Shown here: positions 24,537 to 33,640 of the stretch, one piece after another | Position numbering within the stretch: position 1 is the first letter of the stretch | Layout: each line of letters starts with the position of its first letter | Assembly (NCBI GenBank): GCA_035551995.1 | Contig: DASZME010000037.1 | Location: forward strand, 38,395 to 102,394 | DNA from: RYN-428 sp035551995 | GTDB lineage: Bacteria; Planctomycetota; Phycisphaerae; Tepidisphaerales; Tepidisphaeraceae | Length of the DNA stretch: 64,000 nt | Reading direction: 5' to 3' | The notes under the pieces: model-generated | Databases searched by the model: none | What the model was told of the DNA's origin: nothing | Seen by the model: only the letters and a program-made list of their open reading frames with translations | Position numbers and translations under genes: made by a program

Positions 24537-25469
24537 ATGAATTCCCGCCCGCATGCGGCAAGTATTTTATCACTCGTCGGCAACACGCCGATGATTCCGC
24601 TGCGCTTTGAGCCGGAGGGGATTACGGTTCATGCCAAGTGCGAGTTCATGAATCCCAGCGGCAGCGTCAAGGACCGATTCGCGGTCGCGGTCATCACAGA
24701 TGCACTGCGGCGGGGAGCGCTAAATCAAGATTCGATCATACTCGAATGCACCAGCGGAAATACCGGCATTTCCCTGGCGAGCGTCGGGGCGGCGATGGGA
24801 ATTCGTGTCGCGATACTCATGTCCAAAAGCGCCAGCGTCGAACGACGGCAGATCATGCGGCATCTTGGGGCGGAATTGATTTTGTTCGACGCGAATGCCG
24901 GATATCGCACCGGCATCGATATCTCGCGCGAGATGGCGGCGAACGACAGCCGCTATTTCCTGCCGAGCCAGTTCGACAATCCCTTGAACAGCGAGGATCA
25001 CGAACACAGTACGGCACTGGAGATCCTTCGCCAGGCGCCGGCGCCGATCGATTGCTTCGTGGCCGGATATGGGACGGGGGCCACGCTGGCGGGAATGGGA
25101 CGCGCGCTCAAGAAACATTGCCGGGAGATTTCGATCTTCGCCATGGAGCCGGCGGAAGCGGCGATGCTGGCGGGGGAATGTCCGTGTTGCCATGCGATCG
25201 AAGGAGTGGCCGGCGGATTTCTGCCGCCGTTGTTAAGCGCGGCTCCGCTCGACGGCGCGGTGAAAATTTCCAGTGCCGAAGCGCTCGGGATGGCCCGGAG
25301 GTTAAGCCGCGAGTTTGGCCTGCTGGTGGGAACCTCGTCGGGAGCAAATGTCGCCGCCGCCTTGAAAAAGGCGGCGGAATTGCCCGTCGGCGCCGTCGTG
25401 GTCACGATTCTATGCGACCGCGCCGAGCGGTATTTCAGCACCCGGCTGTTTGATTCCGCAGCCGATTGA
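24537..25469 (+). CDS. Cysteine synthase/PLP-dependent beta-replacement family enzyme
   Basis: This 310-residue fold-type II PLP enzyme starts at 24537, with GGGAGAG upstream. It shows LVGNTPMIPL, the PLP Lys45 in NPSGSVKDRFA, the TSGNTG phosphate/substrate loop, and GYGTGATLAGMGRALK. These are marks of the CysK/CysM group, which makes cysteine from O-acetylserine or phosphoserine and a sulfur donor. A segment CPCC (about residues 210-220) is a feature I do not recall from the family. Cystathionine beta-synthase-like activity cannot be excluded. Confidence 0.88.
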   Translation: MNSRPHAASILSLVGNTPMIPLRFEPEGITVHAKCEFMNPSGSVKDRFAVAVITDALRRGALNQDSIILECTSGNTGISLASVGAAMGIRVAILMSKSASVERRQIMRHLGAELILFDANAGYRTGIDISREMAANDSRYFLPSQFDNPLNSEDHEHSTALEILRQAPAPIDCFVAGYGTGATLAGMGRALKKHCREISIFAMEPAEAAMLAGECPCCHAIEGVAGGFLPPLLSAAPLDGAVKISSAEALGMARRLSREFGLLVGTSSGANVAAALKKAAELPVGAVVVTILCDRAERYFSTRLFDSAAD

Positions 25470-25512
25470 GTCGCCGCGCGACGGAATAATTGCCTTTCCT
25501 CTCATCACATAT

Positions 25513-26499
25513 TTACGGTCTCTTCGACCCGCTCTTTTCCTTCGCCATCGGCCCCTTCTGTTTTGACATGAGCGCCTCCTCGGGGTCGATCGGAATCTTT
25601 GGCTTCCATTTGAGCCAGGCGTCTTTCGACTGGGCATTGAGATTGAATTGCGCTCCGTCGCAGACACGTTTTCCGATGTTCTTTTCCGGGGTGGCGAATG
25701 CGATCCCGCCCGTGAGCAATGACCGCAGGGATCCGATTTTCAGCTTCAGGCCGCCAAAAAGCCCGCCTTGAATGTCGGCGGCTTTCAACGGCCAAAACTC
25801 GGTATTGGTGCGGATCAGGCACGCGTAGCGCTGCCACACATAAATCGTAATATTGGCCGCGTCGGATACGTCGCTGAGGCGGATATCCTGGACGACGCCG
25901 ACCTGAATCCCGCGGTAGGTGACAGGGGCGGTGAGCGTCACTGAGCCCAGGGTGTCGGCGTGCAGAACCACCTTAATGCCGGGGCCGTTGATGATCGGCT
26001 CCTGAGGCGCGGCGATGAAATGAGTAGCCTCGGGACCGCCGCCGGGTCTTACTTCGATGTAGGGGCCGCTCACCAGCGTATTCAGGCCGCTGATGCTGCT
26101 GATGGAGAATTCCGGCCGCACGATCCAGAAGCTCGTTTCCTGACGTGCGACGAAGGCTGCGGAATCCATCAGCCGAACGTGCGCGACGGCGTGCATGTGA
26201 TCGTCGCTCAGTTCGACGCTTTGAACCTGGCCGATCGTGATGCCGTGAAACTTGACTTCCGTTTGTTGTTTGGTGAGCCCTTCGCCGTCGTCGAACTCGA
26301 TGGTGACCGCGGCGCCGTGTTCGCGATGGTGCTGATACAGGTAATAGCCCGCCAGTACCGCCGCCGCCACGGGAACGATCCAAATGATCGGGAACGGCCA
26401 GCGCATTTTCTTTACGATCGGACGGGGAAGAGCCAGGCTTTTGTCGCCGCCGTCAGCGGGTTTATTCGTCGGCGGCGCATTATTTTCCGGGTTCGTCAT
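25513..26499 (-). CDS. pqiB: PqiB-like MCE-domain membrane protein
   Basis: This 328-residue protein has an N-terminal membrane anchor (WPFPIIWIVPVAAAVLAGYY, about residues 34-53) followed by two MCE domains. The first has VEFHGI-like KFHGITIGQVQSVEL, and the second APVTYRGIQVGVVQDI. A short charged tail ends GSKRP. MCE proteins form hexameric tunnels carrying lipids across the periplasm. E. coli PqiB has three MCE domains, and this one shows two. GGGAGA precedes the ATG. It overlaps the end of pqiA by 20 bases, so the genes form an operon. Confidence 0.88.
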   Translation of the reverse strand: MTNPENNAPPTNKPADGGDKSLALPRPIVKKMRWPFPIIWIVPVAAAVLAGYYLYQHHREHGAAVTIEFDDGEGLTKQQTEVKFHGITIGQVQSVELSDDHMHAVAHVRLMDSAAFVARQETSFWIVRPEFSISSISGLNTLVSGPYIEVRPGGGPEATHFIAAPQEPIINGPGIKVVLHADTLGSVTLTAPVTYRGIQVGVVQDIRLSDVSDAANITIYVWQRYACLIRTNTEFWPLKAADIQGGLFGGLKLKIGSLRSLLTGGIAFATPEKNIGKRVCDGAQFNLNAQSKDAWLKWKPKIPIDPEEALMSKQKGPMAKEKSGSKRP

Positions 26500-27097
26500 G
26501 TTTCTCCCAAATCAACTGCGGATCAAAGCTCGCCGACGCCAGCAGCGTCAACACGACGACGCACCCGAACGGCAACAGCCCCCTTCCCGGCGTAACGTTG
26601 GCAAGCTGGCCCATCTTTACCACCGCGACCCAGATCGAGACGACGAACACATCGAGCATCGCCCATCGCCCGATGGATTCGATCAAGCGGAAGAGCCAGG
26701 TCCGCGCTTGTTTGCCGCGCCCGGATTTGCGAGCTGTCGTAATGACCACGAAAAAGAGACCGAAGAGCTTGAGTAACGGGATGAGGATGCTGGCGAGCAA
26801 CACGATCAGAGCGATGATGTAGTTATGCCCCTGATAAAACTTCACGACGCCATCCCATACCGTATTTTCGGAACTGGCGCCGTAGAGCTCCAGGCGAAGA
26901 ATGGGCAACACGTTGGCGGGGATATAAAGAATCAATGCCGCCAGGGAGAGCGCCGCCGTTCGGTGCAGGCTGCTGCGGCTGCGCTTGGCCAGGCGCGACC
27001 CGCACCTCACGCACTCGGCCACCGTTCCCGGGCGCAACGGCTCCAGACGATGAGCCTGCCCACATATTTTGCAGGCGATAACTGATGTTTGTTCCAT
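26480..27097 (-). CDS. pqiA: PqiA-like inner membrane protein (single domain)
   Basis: This 205-residue protein starts at 27097 (MEQTSVIAC) with a GAGG site upstream. The N terminus has a zinc ribbon (Cys9/Cys12 and Cys29/Cys32). About four membrane segments follow, including AALSLAALILYIPANVLPIL with the PANxLP motif typical of PqiA. E. coli PqiA is a tandem duplication of about 417 residues, so this is a half-size form. PqiA sits in the inner membrane as the base for the PqiB lipid conduit, encoded next. Other members of the complex (PqiC) are not seen. Confidence 0.87.
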   Translation of the reverse strand: MEQTSVIACKICGQAHRLEPLRPGTVAECVRCGSRLAKRSRSSLHRTAALSLAALILYIPANVLPILRLELYGASSENTVWDGVVKFYQGHNYIIALIVLLASILIPLLKLFGLFFVVITTARKSGRGKQARTWLFRLIESIGRWAMLDVFVVSIWVAVVKMGQLANVTPGRGLLPFGCVVVLTLLASASFDPQLIWEKHDEPGK

Positions 27098-27319
27098 TCC
27101 TCTGCCTCGGCCAGAAAGCGGTTCACGCACGGCATTATGATTGGCGGCGCGAATTGCGGGGAGGGGCAAAGCGGCAAGATTGCTGAAGAGCAGGCGCACC
27201 CGTTTGATCAGCGCGAGCCGTCTTCCGCGGCGCGTGTGCTTCCCCGAATTTTCTAAGGCCACCTCGTTCCGGGCGTTGTTCCGGTAGCCGCATCAGGATG
27301 AAAACACCGGAGGTCCTCG

Positions 27320-28390
27320 ATGTATTCCATCCATTCCGCGTTCACTGCGATGCCCGCCGCGGCTGCGAGCGCGCAGACGATCGCGCCGCCTTCACTCGAT
27401 TTCTGGCAGCGGCCCTTCGTTCGCAATGTCCTTCCGATCATCACGTCTGTCTCGCTGCATGCGATGGTCCTGATGATCGGGCTGATGATGTACACCGCGG
27501 TCTCGATGGCCCGCACGCCGATGCAGATTCAAACGACCGCGGCCGAGTTCACGATGCCGGATGCGAACGCCATCCCCGGCGTAACCGGGAACAACCCCGA
27601 AAAACCGTGGCTGACGCCGACGCAAAACGAAATTCGCGAAACCGACGCCTCCGGCGCCAGTTCATTCAAAGGCACAAAGATGGAACTCAGCGGCGGCGCC
27701 AACGCCGACGAATCCGCCAAGGTCTTCGCGGGCGGGCCCGGCTCTTTCGGATCGAAAGGGATCGGCGGCTCCGGCGATGGCCACAACGGCGGGCCAAACG
27801 ACGGCAGCGGCGCTCCCGGATTTTTTGGCGCGCCCCATCCCGGCGGCGGCGGGACGTATACCTTCGTCGATCCGCGCGTGGCCAGGGAAGTCGTCTTTCT
27901 CTGCGATGCCACCGGCTCGATGCTCAATAAGATGGCCACCCTGAAAGACGAACTGAATAAGGCCGTCACGTCTCTAAAGCCGACCCAGTCGTTCGACATC
28001 ATTTTCTATCAGGGGAGCAACGTCTATTCGTTCAGCAAGTCGCTTTCTCCGGCCACGCCTGAAAATAAGCGAAAGGCCGGCGATTGGCTCCAGGGGATCA
28101 CCGCGCAAGACGTCACGCTCCCGGTACCGGCGTTGGAAACGGCGCTCAAGCTTCATCCGGAACTGATTTATTTGTTGACCGACGCCGCCGATTTCCCCGA
28201 CACTGGCGCCGTCGTCGATGCGATCGATCGGAACAACAAAGATCGGCGGATCAAGATCAACACGATTCTTTTCGTGGAAGACAAGACCGAGCGGGAGAAG
28301 AACATTGATTCCGAAGGCCTGATGAAAAAGATCGCCGTCGAAAACGGCGGCAAATTCCGCTGGGTTGAGATGGACGCGATTCAGCGCTAA
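27320..28390 (+). CDS. Membrane-anchored von Willebrand factor A domain protein
   Basis: This 356-residue protein has one membrane segment (about residues 37-60) near the N terminus. A Gly-rich, low-complexity linker (123-178) and a C-terminal vWA domain follow. The MIDAS motif reads DATGSM with Asp196 (DxTxS form, rather than DxSxS). A later segment, ELIYLLTDAADFPD, gives the conserved TD of the second metal loop. The layout resembles TonB/ExbD-associated vWA proteins of planctomycetes. It could bind ligands or act as a scaffold. Neighbours give no function. Confidence 0.75.
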   Translation: MYSIHSAFTAMPAAAASAQTIAPPSLDFWQRPFVRNVLPIITSVSLHAMVLMIGLMMYTAVSMARTPMQIQTTAAEFTMPDANAIPGVTGNNPEKPWLTPTQNEIRETDASGASSFKGTKMELSGGANADESAKVFAGGPGSFGSKGIGGSGDGHNGGPNDGSGAPGFFGAPHPGGGGTYTFVDPRVAREVVFLCDATGSMLNKMATLKDELNKAVTSLKPTQSFDIIFYQGSNVYSFSKSLSPATPENKRKAGDWLQGITAQDVTLPVPALETALKLHPELIYLLTDAADFPDTGAVVDAIDRNNKDRRIKINTILFVEDKTEREKNIDSEGLMKKIAVENGGKFRWVEMDAIQR

Positions 28391-28440
28391 GCCACGGAAA
28401 GGGCCGGTTTCGTTTCGGGGAATGAGTGGATCGAGCGGGA

Positions 28441-28469
28441 GCGACAAACGCCCCGCCGCCGGTTACAAT
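28441..28469 (+). promoter_or_regulatory. Promoter candidate for tRNA-Val
   Basis: GCGACA at 28441 and TACAAT at 28464-28469 are 17 bases apart. The tRNA starts at 28481, 12 bases past the last base of TACAAT. The tRNA-Arg gene has the same TACAAT at the same distance, which supports both. Confidence 0.5.
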
Positions 28470-28480
28470 CGGGCCGGCCA

Positions 28481-28553
28481 GGGCGATTAACTCAGCGGCT
28501 AGAGTACCTCGTTTACACCGAGGGAGTCGGGGGTTCGAATCCCTCATCGCCCA
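28481..28553 (+). tRNA. tRNA-Val (anticodon TAC)
   Basis: This 73-base cloverleaf has acceptor stem GGGCGAT paired with ATCGCCC and discriminator A. The anticodon stem CCTCG/CGAGG encloses TTTACAC with anticodon TAC. The T arm reads GGGGGTTCGAATCCCTC. No CCA is encoded. It is the only gene between the vWA gene and the GT2 gene. Confidence 0.95.
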
Positions 28554-28599
28554 TTGGAGTTCACGTCGGTCGAATTCCCGCGCGGGACACATCCCGCCA

Positions 28600-29892
28600 T
28601 CATCCGTTGACGTTCGCTTTTTTTGCGGTCGTTGCGGCGGCCAGGTCCTGAGCCATCGTGTGGGAATAGGCGGTGCCGCGCCATTCCACTTTCTTGGTGA
28701 TGCACATCTTCAGCGAACGCAGAAAAATCATCATCAGCATCGGCCCGGCGATCGGAAACCAAAGGGCGTTGCGCCGGGAATTGCCGCTCCATTCGTAAAT
28801 CTTGGCGATAAACCCGGTCATCAAACCCAGGTGCAGCAATCCCGCCGCAAGCCAGGACGGCCCGCGCCAGCCGACCGCGCCGGCGACCGGATGAAGCAGG
28901 CGCCAGATTCCCCAGGCGATGGCGGGATAAGCCGTGAAGCAGCATAAAAGCAGGAACATTAGCGCCGCGAGAATGCGCCACGGACTGCCGACACGGGCGG
29001 CGTAGAAGATACGGCTCCAGCCGCGGAATATCGCGCCGAGGCTGCTGTACATGCGGACCGACGCGAACTCGCTCCCCCATGAGACGCGCGGACGCAAGCC
29101 GGCGCGCTTCAGTTGCACGGCGATCTCGACGTCTTCGCAGAATCGATCGCGCACGGTTTCGTGACCGCCGATCGCGTCATAGGCGGCTCGGCTGATCAGC
29201 AAAAACTGGCCGTTTCCGAAAGCCGTGTTTTTCAGGCGGCTGTTGTTCGTGAGCGCCACCACGTACATCGTGCTGGCCGCCCCCGCCGCCAGCGGGACGA
29301 GCATCGCCTCCCATATGCTGTGGCTCTCCAGCCGCGGCAAAAGCGAAAGCATGTCGAATTGCTTTCGCAAGACGACCGACATCGCCACCGAAAGCGCATC
29401 CTTTTCCAGGATCATGTCGCTGTCGACGAACAACATCCATTCCCCGGCGGCGCTTTGCTGGCCGACCCACAGGGCGTTGTTTTTGCCGGTCCACCCCAGC
29501 GGCGGAGCGTTGGTCTTGTGGATGACTTTTAGCCGGGGATCGCTCGTGGCCATCTCGTCCATGACCGCGCCGGTCTGATCGGCGCTGCGATCGTCGATGG
29601 CGAGGACCTGAAAATTCGGATAATCCTGGTTCAGCGCCGATTCGAGGCAGCCCCGGATGCGGGCGCCTTCGTCCTTGGCCGGAATGATGATCGTCGCCAA
29701 CGGCGGCGGCCCGACGATCGGGTGCGGCGGGCGGTTCATCAGCAGCATCTTGCGACGCCCGACATACATGATGATGCCGAACATCGCCCAATTAAAAGGG
29801 CCTATATTCAGGTAGGTCCACAACAGTAACAGCTCGGCCGGCAAGTGAAAAAACACGCGTACAGGATTAGCCGGGATCGTGAATGGCGTCAA
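28600..29892 (-). CDS. Membrane glycosyltransferase, family 2
   Basis: This 430-residue protein has a GT2 catalytic domain after an N-terminal hydrophobic segment. ATIIIPAKDEGARIRGCL begins the fold. The donor-metal motif is FVDSDM, and the acceptor-site region is RFCEDVEIAVQLKRAG, followed by RGWSRIF in place of the canonical QxxRW. At least three C-terminal membrane segments lie between residues 300 and 395. Related enzymes glycosylate hopanoids, carotenoids or other lipids. The acceptor is unknown, and no partner gene is adjacent. It is divergent from the ankyrin gene. Confidence 0.85.
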   Translation of the reverse strand: MTPFTIPANPVRVFFHLPAELLLLWTYLNIGPFNWAMFGIIMYVGRRKMLLMNRPPHPIVGPPPLATIIIPAKDEGARIRGCLESALNQDYPNFQVLAIDDRSADQTGAVMDEMATSDPRLKVIHKTNAPPLGWTGKNNALWVGQQSAAGEWMLFVDSDMILEKDALSVAMSVVLRKQFDMLSLLPRLESHSIWEAMLVPLAAGAASTMYVVALTNNSRLKNTAFGNGQFLLISRAAYDAIGGHETVRDRFCEDVEIAVQLKRAGLRPRVSWGSEFASVRMYSSLGAIFRGWSRIFYAARVGSPWRILAALMFLLLCCFTAYPAIAWGIWRLLHPVAGAVGWRGPSWLAAGLLHLGLMTGFIAKIYEWSGNSRRNALWFPIAGPMLMMIFLRSLKMCITKKVEWRGTAYSHTMAQDLAAATTAKKANVNG

Positions 29893-29991
29893 CCGCGCCG
29901 ATCTCTTGCGGGGTCGCGCTCGACGGCTTCACACTGCGCATTTTGGAAACGGCATATTGCGGGAAATGGATTTCACGCCTGTGCCGAACGA

Positions 29992-30020
29992 TTGACGTCG
30001 AGGTAATTCTTGCATATTCG
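29992..30020 (+). promoter_or_regulatory. Promoter candidate for the ankyrin lipoprotein gene
   Basis: TTGACG at 29992-29997 and TATTCG at 30015-30020 are 17 bases apart, 53 bases upstream of the ATG at 30073. Confidence 0.35.
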
Positions 30021-30072
30021 TCGCATTCACTTTAGCCTGATTTTCACGGGTTTAATTTGTTGGAGGCTTCAT

Positions 30073-31104
30073 ATGCACGGCATGAAAAAAGCGGCTGTCT
30101 GGCTGGGTCTTCTCTGTGTAGCGCTGGCGACGGGTTGCGCTCGCAACCCTCCGATCGTGTCCAGCGCCCGGTCGGACGATCTGGAGGCGGTGAAGGCGCT
30201 GCTGGCGACGGGAGCGCTCATCGATGAAAAAGGCGCGCACGACTACACGCCGCTGCATTGGGCGGCTTATAACGACGACGTCCCCATGGCGACGTTGCTG
30301 CTTGATCGCGGCGCCAACGTAGACGCGCGCAACGACGGCGGCGGAACGCCGCTTCACATCGCCGTCGAATACGGTCGGTTCAAAGTGATCCCCGTCCTCA
30401 TCGATCATCACGCCGACGTCAACGCCAGGGACGCCAACGGGTGGACTCCGCTGATGTGGGCGGCCAATTACGGCTATCTGCCCGTTTGCCAGGAACTGGT
30501 GCGCGCCGGCGCCGACATCACGCTGACGTCACCCCGGTCCGAGAGCGCGGTATCGCTGGCGTTGGCGTCGTCACGATATGACGTGGTCAATTATCTGGCC
30601 GCGATCGGACAAGGGGGCGCTCCGGCGCCTGGGACGACGCCACCCGGCGCCGACCTTCGTAACGCCCCGCCTGTGTGGCCCGCGCCTGCGGTTTCGACGA
30701 CGCCGCCGCCCGCGCCGCCGTCGGTCGATTCCGGGAAAACATCCCAGTCGACGACCCCGCCGCCACCCCCGGCGCCCGCGCCGACGCCCAATGCGCAGCC
30801 GGCGCCACCGGTGGCGGTCCCGCTATTCCCCGGCGGACCGACGACATTGCAGGTCCCCGCCACCCAAGCGCTTCCCACGCCGACGCCCGCGCCGACGCCA
30901 ACGCCGCCCCCCGCGCCAACGCCGGGCCCCGCGCCGACGCCAACGCCGCCCGCGCCGTCAACCGTGCCGAGCCCCGCCACGGCGCCGGGAACCGAACCTG
31001 CGCCGCGGACGACGCCGTTGCCTCTGCTGACGACTTTACCTGCGACCACCCCCTCGACGCCGCTTCCCACGACGCGGCCGAGCCTCGGCGCCGACAATAA
31101 ATAA
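30073..31104 (+). CDS. Ankyrin-repeat lipoprotein with Pro-rich tail
   Basis: The 343-residue protein has a signal peptide and lipobox (ALATGC). At least four ankyrin repeats follow, for example DYTPLHWAAYNDDVPMATLLLDRGANVDARN and NGWTPLMWAANYG. The last ~140 residues are Pro/Ala/Thr-rich low complexity (PTPTPAPTPTPPPAP), likely a stalk. I start at 30073 because GGAGG lies seven bases upstream; an ATG at 30010 has no such site. It is probably anchored in a membrane, with ankyrin repeats for protein binding. It precedes a secreted transglutaminase-like gene on the same strand. Confidence 0.88.
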   Translation: MHGMKKAAVWLGLLCVALATGCARNPPIVSSARSDDLEAVKALLATGALIDEKGAHDYTPLHWAAYNDDVPMATLLLDRGANVDARNDGGGTPLHIAVEYGRFKVIPVLIDHHADVNARDANGWTPLMWAANYGYLPVCQELVRAGADITLTSPRSESAVSLALASSRYDVVNYLAAIGQGGAPAPGTTPPGADLRNAPPVWPAPAVSTTPPPAPPSVDSGKTSQSTTPPPPPAPAPTPNAQPAPPVAVPLFPGGPTTLQVPATQALPTPTPAPTPTPPPAPTPGPAPTPTPPAPSTVPSPATAPGTEPAPRTTPLPLLTTLPATTPSTPLPTTRPSLGADNK

Positions 31105-31118
31105 ATTTTACTTCAATG

Positions 31119-31147
31119 TTGACGTCTCCGGTTTCAATCGCTAGGTT
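31119..31147 (+). promoter_or_regulatory. Promoter candidate before the transglutaminase-like gene
   Basis: TTGACG (31119-31124) and TAGGTT (31142-31147) are 17 bases apart. The proposed -10 lies inside the loop of the 10-bp inverted repeat at 31128-31156, so the hairpin may be an operator or a terminator of the preceding gene. Confidence 0.35.
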
Positions 31148-31156
31148 TGAAACCGG
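31128..31156 (+). promoter_or_regulatory. Perfect 10-bp inverted repeat (terminator or operator)
   Basis: CCGGTTTCAA at 31128-31137 and TTGAAACCGG at 31147-31156 are perfect complements with a 9-base loop. It lies 24 bases after the stop of the ankyrin gene. No T-run follows, so a rho-independent terminator is uncertain. Protein binding to the palindrome is possible. Confidence 0.5.
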
Positions 31157-31251
31157 GGCCAAAATGGTCGGAACCGAAATTCTTTTCGATTGAATTCGCC
31201 GCACTGCTTTCGCTTTATATGCGTCTGCCGATCCATTCAAGAGGTGTAGTC

Positions 31252-33240
31252 ATGAAATCATTCTCTAAACATCGTTTGATGTTTTCCATGTTGGTTGCGC
31301 TTCTGGCCGCGCCGATGGCGTGGGGACAGCTCAAGGACAAGGCGCCGGTGCTTCGCGAAAGAGACGCCGTCACCGTCGACGATAAAGGGGACTCCACCTA
31401 CACCGGCAAGCTTGTCTTCCCGTCCGAAGCGATCTACAGCCAGGTCAAGGAGAACTTTCCAAACCCTTACATGCTCCTGAAAAATATTCTCGGCGCCAGG
31501 GCCAAAACCCAGAACACTAACGCGACGGCTTCATATGATGATGCCCACCGCTCCATCCAACTGAGCGCCACGGTGCTCGGAGCGGCGGTAAACAAGCATA
31601 ATAAATGGCGGATGGAAGTCGGAAAAAGCACCGAGTTGCTGCATGTGGACGGCCGCACCGCCATCCTCATCAACGCGACCAGCAACGGCGGCCCCACGAT
31701 GGTCATCAGCGGCGAGGTTACGCTGCCCGAGGGCGCCAAAGACATCAAAGTCGACTCTGACACCGGCACGCTGATCTACGAATTCGACCGGCCGGTTAAA
31801 ACCGGACCCGTCACCCTAGACGCCGATCTGAAAGTCAAACCGAGGTTGATGTCGGCTCTCTACAAGGTTTATGGCAACAGCGATTTCGACCAGGGGATTT
31901 TCTGGAGCGCCAAGACCGTATTCACCAATTCCGGCCAGGGTGACGTCAATCACCTGAAAGTCAGCTACCGCATCGGCGATTATTCGCCGTGGTCTCCGCC
32001 GACGGAATATAGTCTCGTTCCGCCGGGCGGTCATGTCGTCGATCTGTACTTTCCGCTCCTGAACAAAGACACCGCCGACCTGAAGTCACAGACGCCCGTC
32101 GATCTGGAGGTTCGATACACCTACACCGACGCCACCGGCAAGGAATACAGCGACAGCACCGCCAAGCGAATCACGATGCTCGGTTCCAACGGCATCGAAT
32201 ACTCCAACTCCACCGACGAAGATCGCTCCAACAACTGGAGCGATCTCTTCTCGAACAGCCCGCTTGTCGCGGCGTTCGTGACCAAGATGGACGATCCGGT
32301 CCGGGCGTTCAGCGGCATGGTGTCGCAACTGTGCGGCGGACAGCCGGCCGGTCTTAGCGACGATGCCGCCGTCAAGTTCTGCAAATCGCTCTATGACCTG
32401 GAACTCGCCAATCACGTTTCATACCAGTGGTCGGTGGGATTGCTGACAGCCAACGGCGGCGTCTCTCAAGAACTCAAGTACCCGCGCGACGTGTTGCGCG
32501 ATCGATCCGGCACCTGCATCGAGCTCGCCATTTTCTACGCATCCGTCTGCGAATCGGCGGGCCTTCACTGCGACCTGGTGATGATTCCCGGCCACTGCTT
32601 TCCGGTAGTCCGATTGCCTTCCGGCGGCCTGCTCCCCGTAGAAGCGACCGCGATTTCCGGACCGGCCATCAATGAAAAACATCCCGATCCGTTTACTTTC
32701 GAAGAGGCCGTGAAATTTGCGGTGAAGGAATACAACGGCCTGAAGATGGGCCTGTTCTTTCAAATCGACGTGGACCACAATCAAGCCGAAGGCGTGCTTT
32801 GCCCGGAATTGACAAAGCTTCCCGCCGACATCGTCAACACCTGGGGCTACAAGCTGCCGACCAGTAACGCCGACCAGAAAAATGATAACCACGCCGACGC
32901 CAATGCGAATAATAACGGCCCGAACAATCCTCCCGCCGTCAACAACCATCCTGCAGTGGTGGTCGGCGTTTGGGACGGAAGATTTCGGCTGGCGAACGGG
33001 ACCCAGGTCTCGGTCATTCTTCAGCTTGCACCGACGGGCCGGTATACCACCCACGGCGTCGCCCGCGGCCTTGCTCCTTTTGAGTTCCAGGGCTCCTGGG
33101 AAGTTATCGAAGGATCAAACATCGTCTTTCGAAATGAAACGACCCACACGACCGAAACAGATCACGTTACCGTCGACGGCAACACGATGGTTCTCTCGCT
33201 GGACAATGTCGGGAAAATTGTCTACGCCAGGCGCAACTGA
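31252..33240 (+). CDS. Secreted transglutaminase-like protein with lipocalin-like tail
   Basis: The 662-residue protein starts at 31252, with AAGAGGTG seven bases upstream, and has a signal peptide ending near AWGQ. A beta-rich N-terminal region of ~380 residues comes first. The transglutaminase-like core follows, with Cys422 in DRSGTCIELAIF, His448 in IPGHCFPVVRL, and LLPVEAT. An Asn/Asp-rich linker and a C-terminal beta domain (GVWDGRFRL... to the end) resembling small lipocalin-type domains complete it. The Cys and His of the catalytic set are in place, and the acid residue is uncertain. A peptidase or protein cross-linking role is possible. Confidence 0.83.
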   Translation: MKSFSKHRLMFSMLVALLAAPMAWGQLKDKAPVLRERDAVTVDDKGDSTYTGKLVFPSEAIYSQVKENFPNPYMLLKNILGARAKTQNTNATASYDDAHRSIQLSATVLGAAVNKHNKWRMEVGKSTELLHVDGRTAILINATSNGGPTMVISGEVTLPEGAKDIKVDSDTGTLIYEFDRPVKTGPVTLDADLKVKPRLMSALYKVYGNSDFDQGIFWSAKTVFTNSGQGDVNHLKVSYRIGDYSPWSPPTEYSLVPPGGHVVDLYFPLLNKDTADLKSQTPVDLEVRYTYTDATGKEYSDSTAKRITMLGSNGIEYSNSTDEDRSNNWSDLFSNSPLVAAFVTKMDDPVRAFSGMVSQLCGGQPAGLSDDAAVKFCKSLYDLELANHVSYQWSVGLLTANGGVSQELKYPRDVLRDRSGTCIELAIFYASVCESAGLHCDLVMIPGHCFPVVRLPSGGLLPVEATAISGPAINEKHPDPFTFEEAVKFAVKEYNGLKMGLFFQIDVDHNQAEGVLCPELTKLPADIVNTWGYKLPTSNADQKNDNHADANANNNGPNNPPAVNNHPAVVVGVWDGRFRLANGTQVSVILQLAPTGRYTTHGVARGLAPFEFQGSWEVIEGSNIVFRNETTHTTETDHVTVDGNTMVLSLDNVGKIVYARRN

Positions 33241-33363
33241 GCGATACGACTGACGCACGACGTCCAAATCACGTGGCCTTGCGCCTTTTCATTGCCAGCC
33301 TTGGAATTAGATTCCTTGGCAAGTCGCACGAAATCAGGCGCCATGCGCGGCGCCGCTGTTTTG

Positions 33364-33621
33364 TCAGAGCCGTTGCCCGAGACGGTTCCACTGCCGTTCG
33401 AGTTCCAGCATTTCGCTGCGGCGGTCAATCTGCTTGAGGACTTTCCAATATCCGAGGATGTCATTCTTGACGATCGGATCGTTCACCACGTCATCGATTG
33501 TTTTTCCACGAAACGCCAGCACGCGATGCAGCGTTCGCTGCATCATGACGTATTCGATCCCCTGCCGTGATTCGACCGGCTGATGACGCCCGCCAAGACC
33601 CAATGCGTCGATCTGACCCAT
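33364..33621 (-). CDS. Small hypothetical protein
   Basis: This 85-residue protein is charged and lacks a signal peptide (MGQIDALGLGG..., RGKTIDDVVNDPIVKNDILGYWKVLKQID). I do not recognise the family. It lies 19 bases downstream of the FAD oxidoreductase gene on the same strand. The amino acid composition looks like a folded helical protein, in contrast with the frame on the other strand. No clear ribosome site. Support is modest. Confidence 0.5.
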   Translation of the reverse strand: MGQIDALGLGGRHQPVESRQGIEYVMMQRTLHRVLAFRGKTIDDVVNDPIVKNDILGYWKVLKQIDRRSEMLELERQWNRLGQRL

Positions 33622-33640
33622 GACGGGAGATCATACGCCA

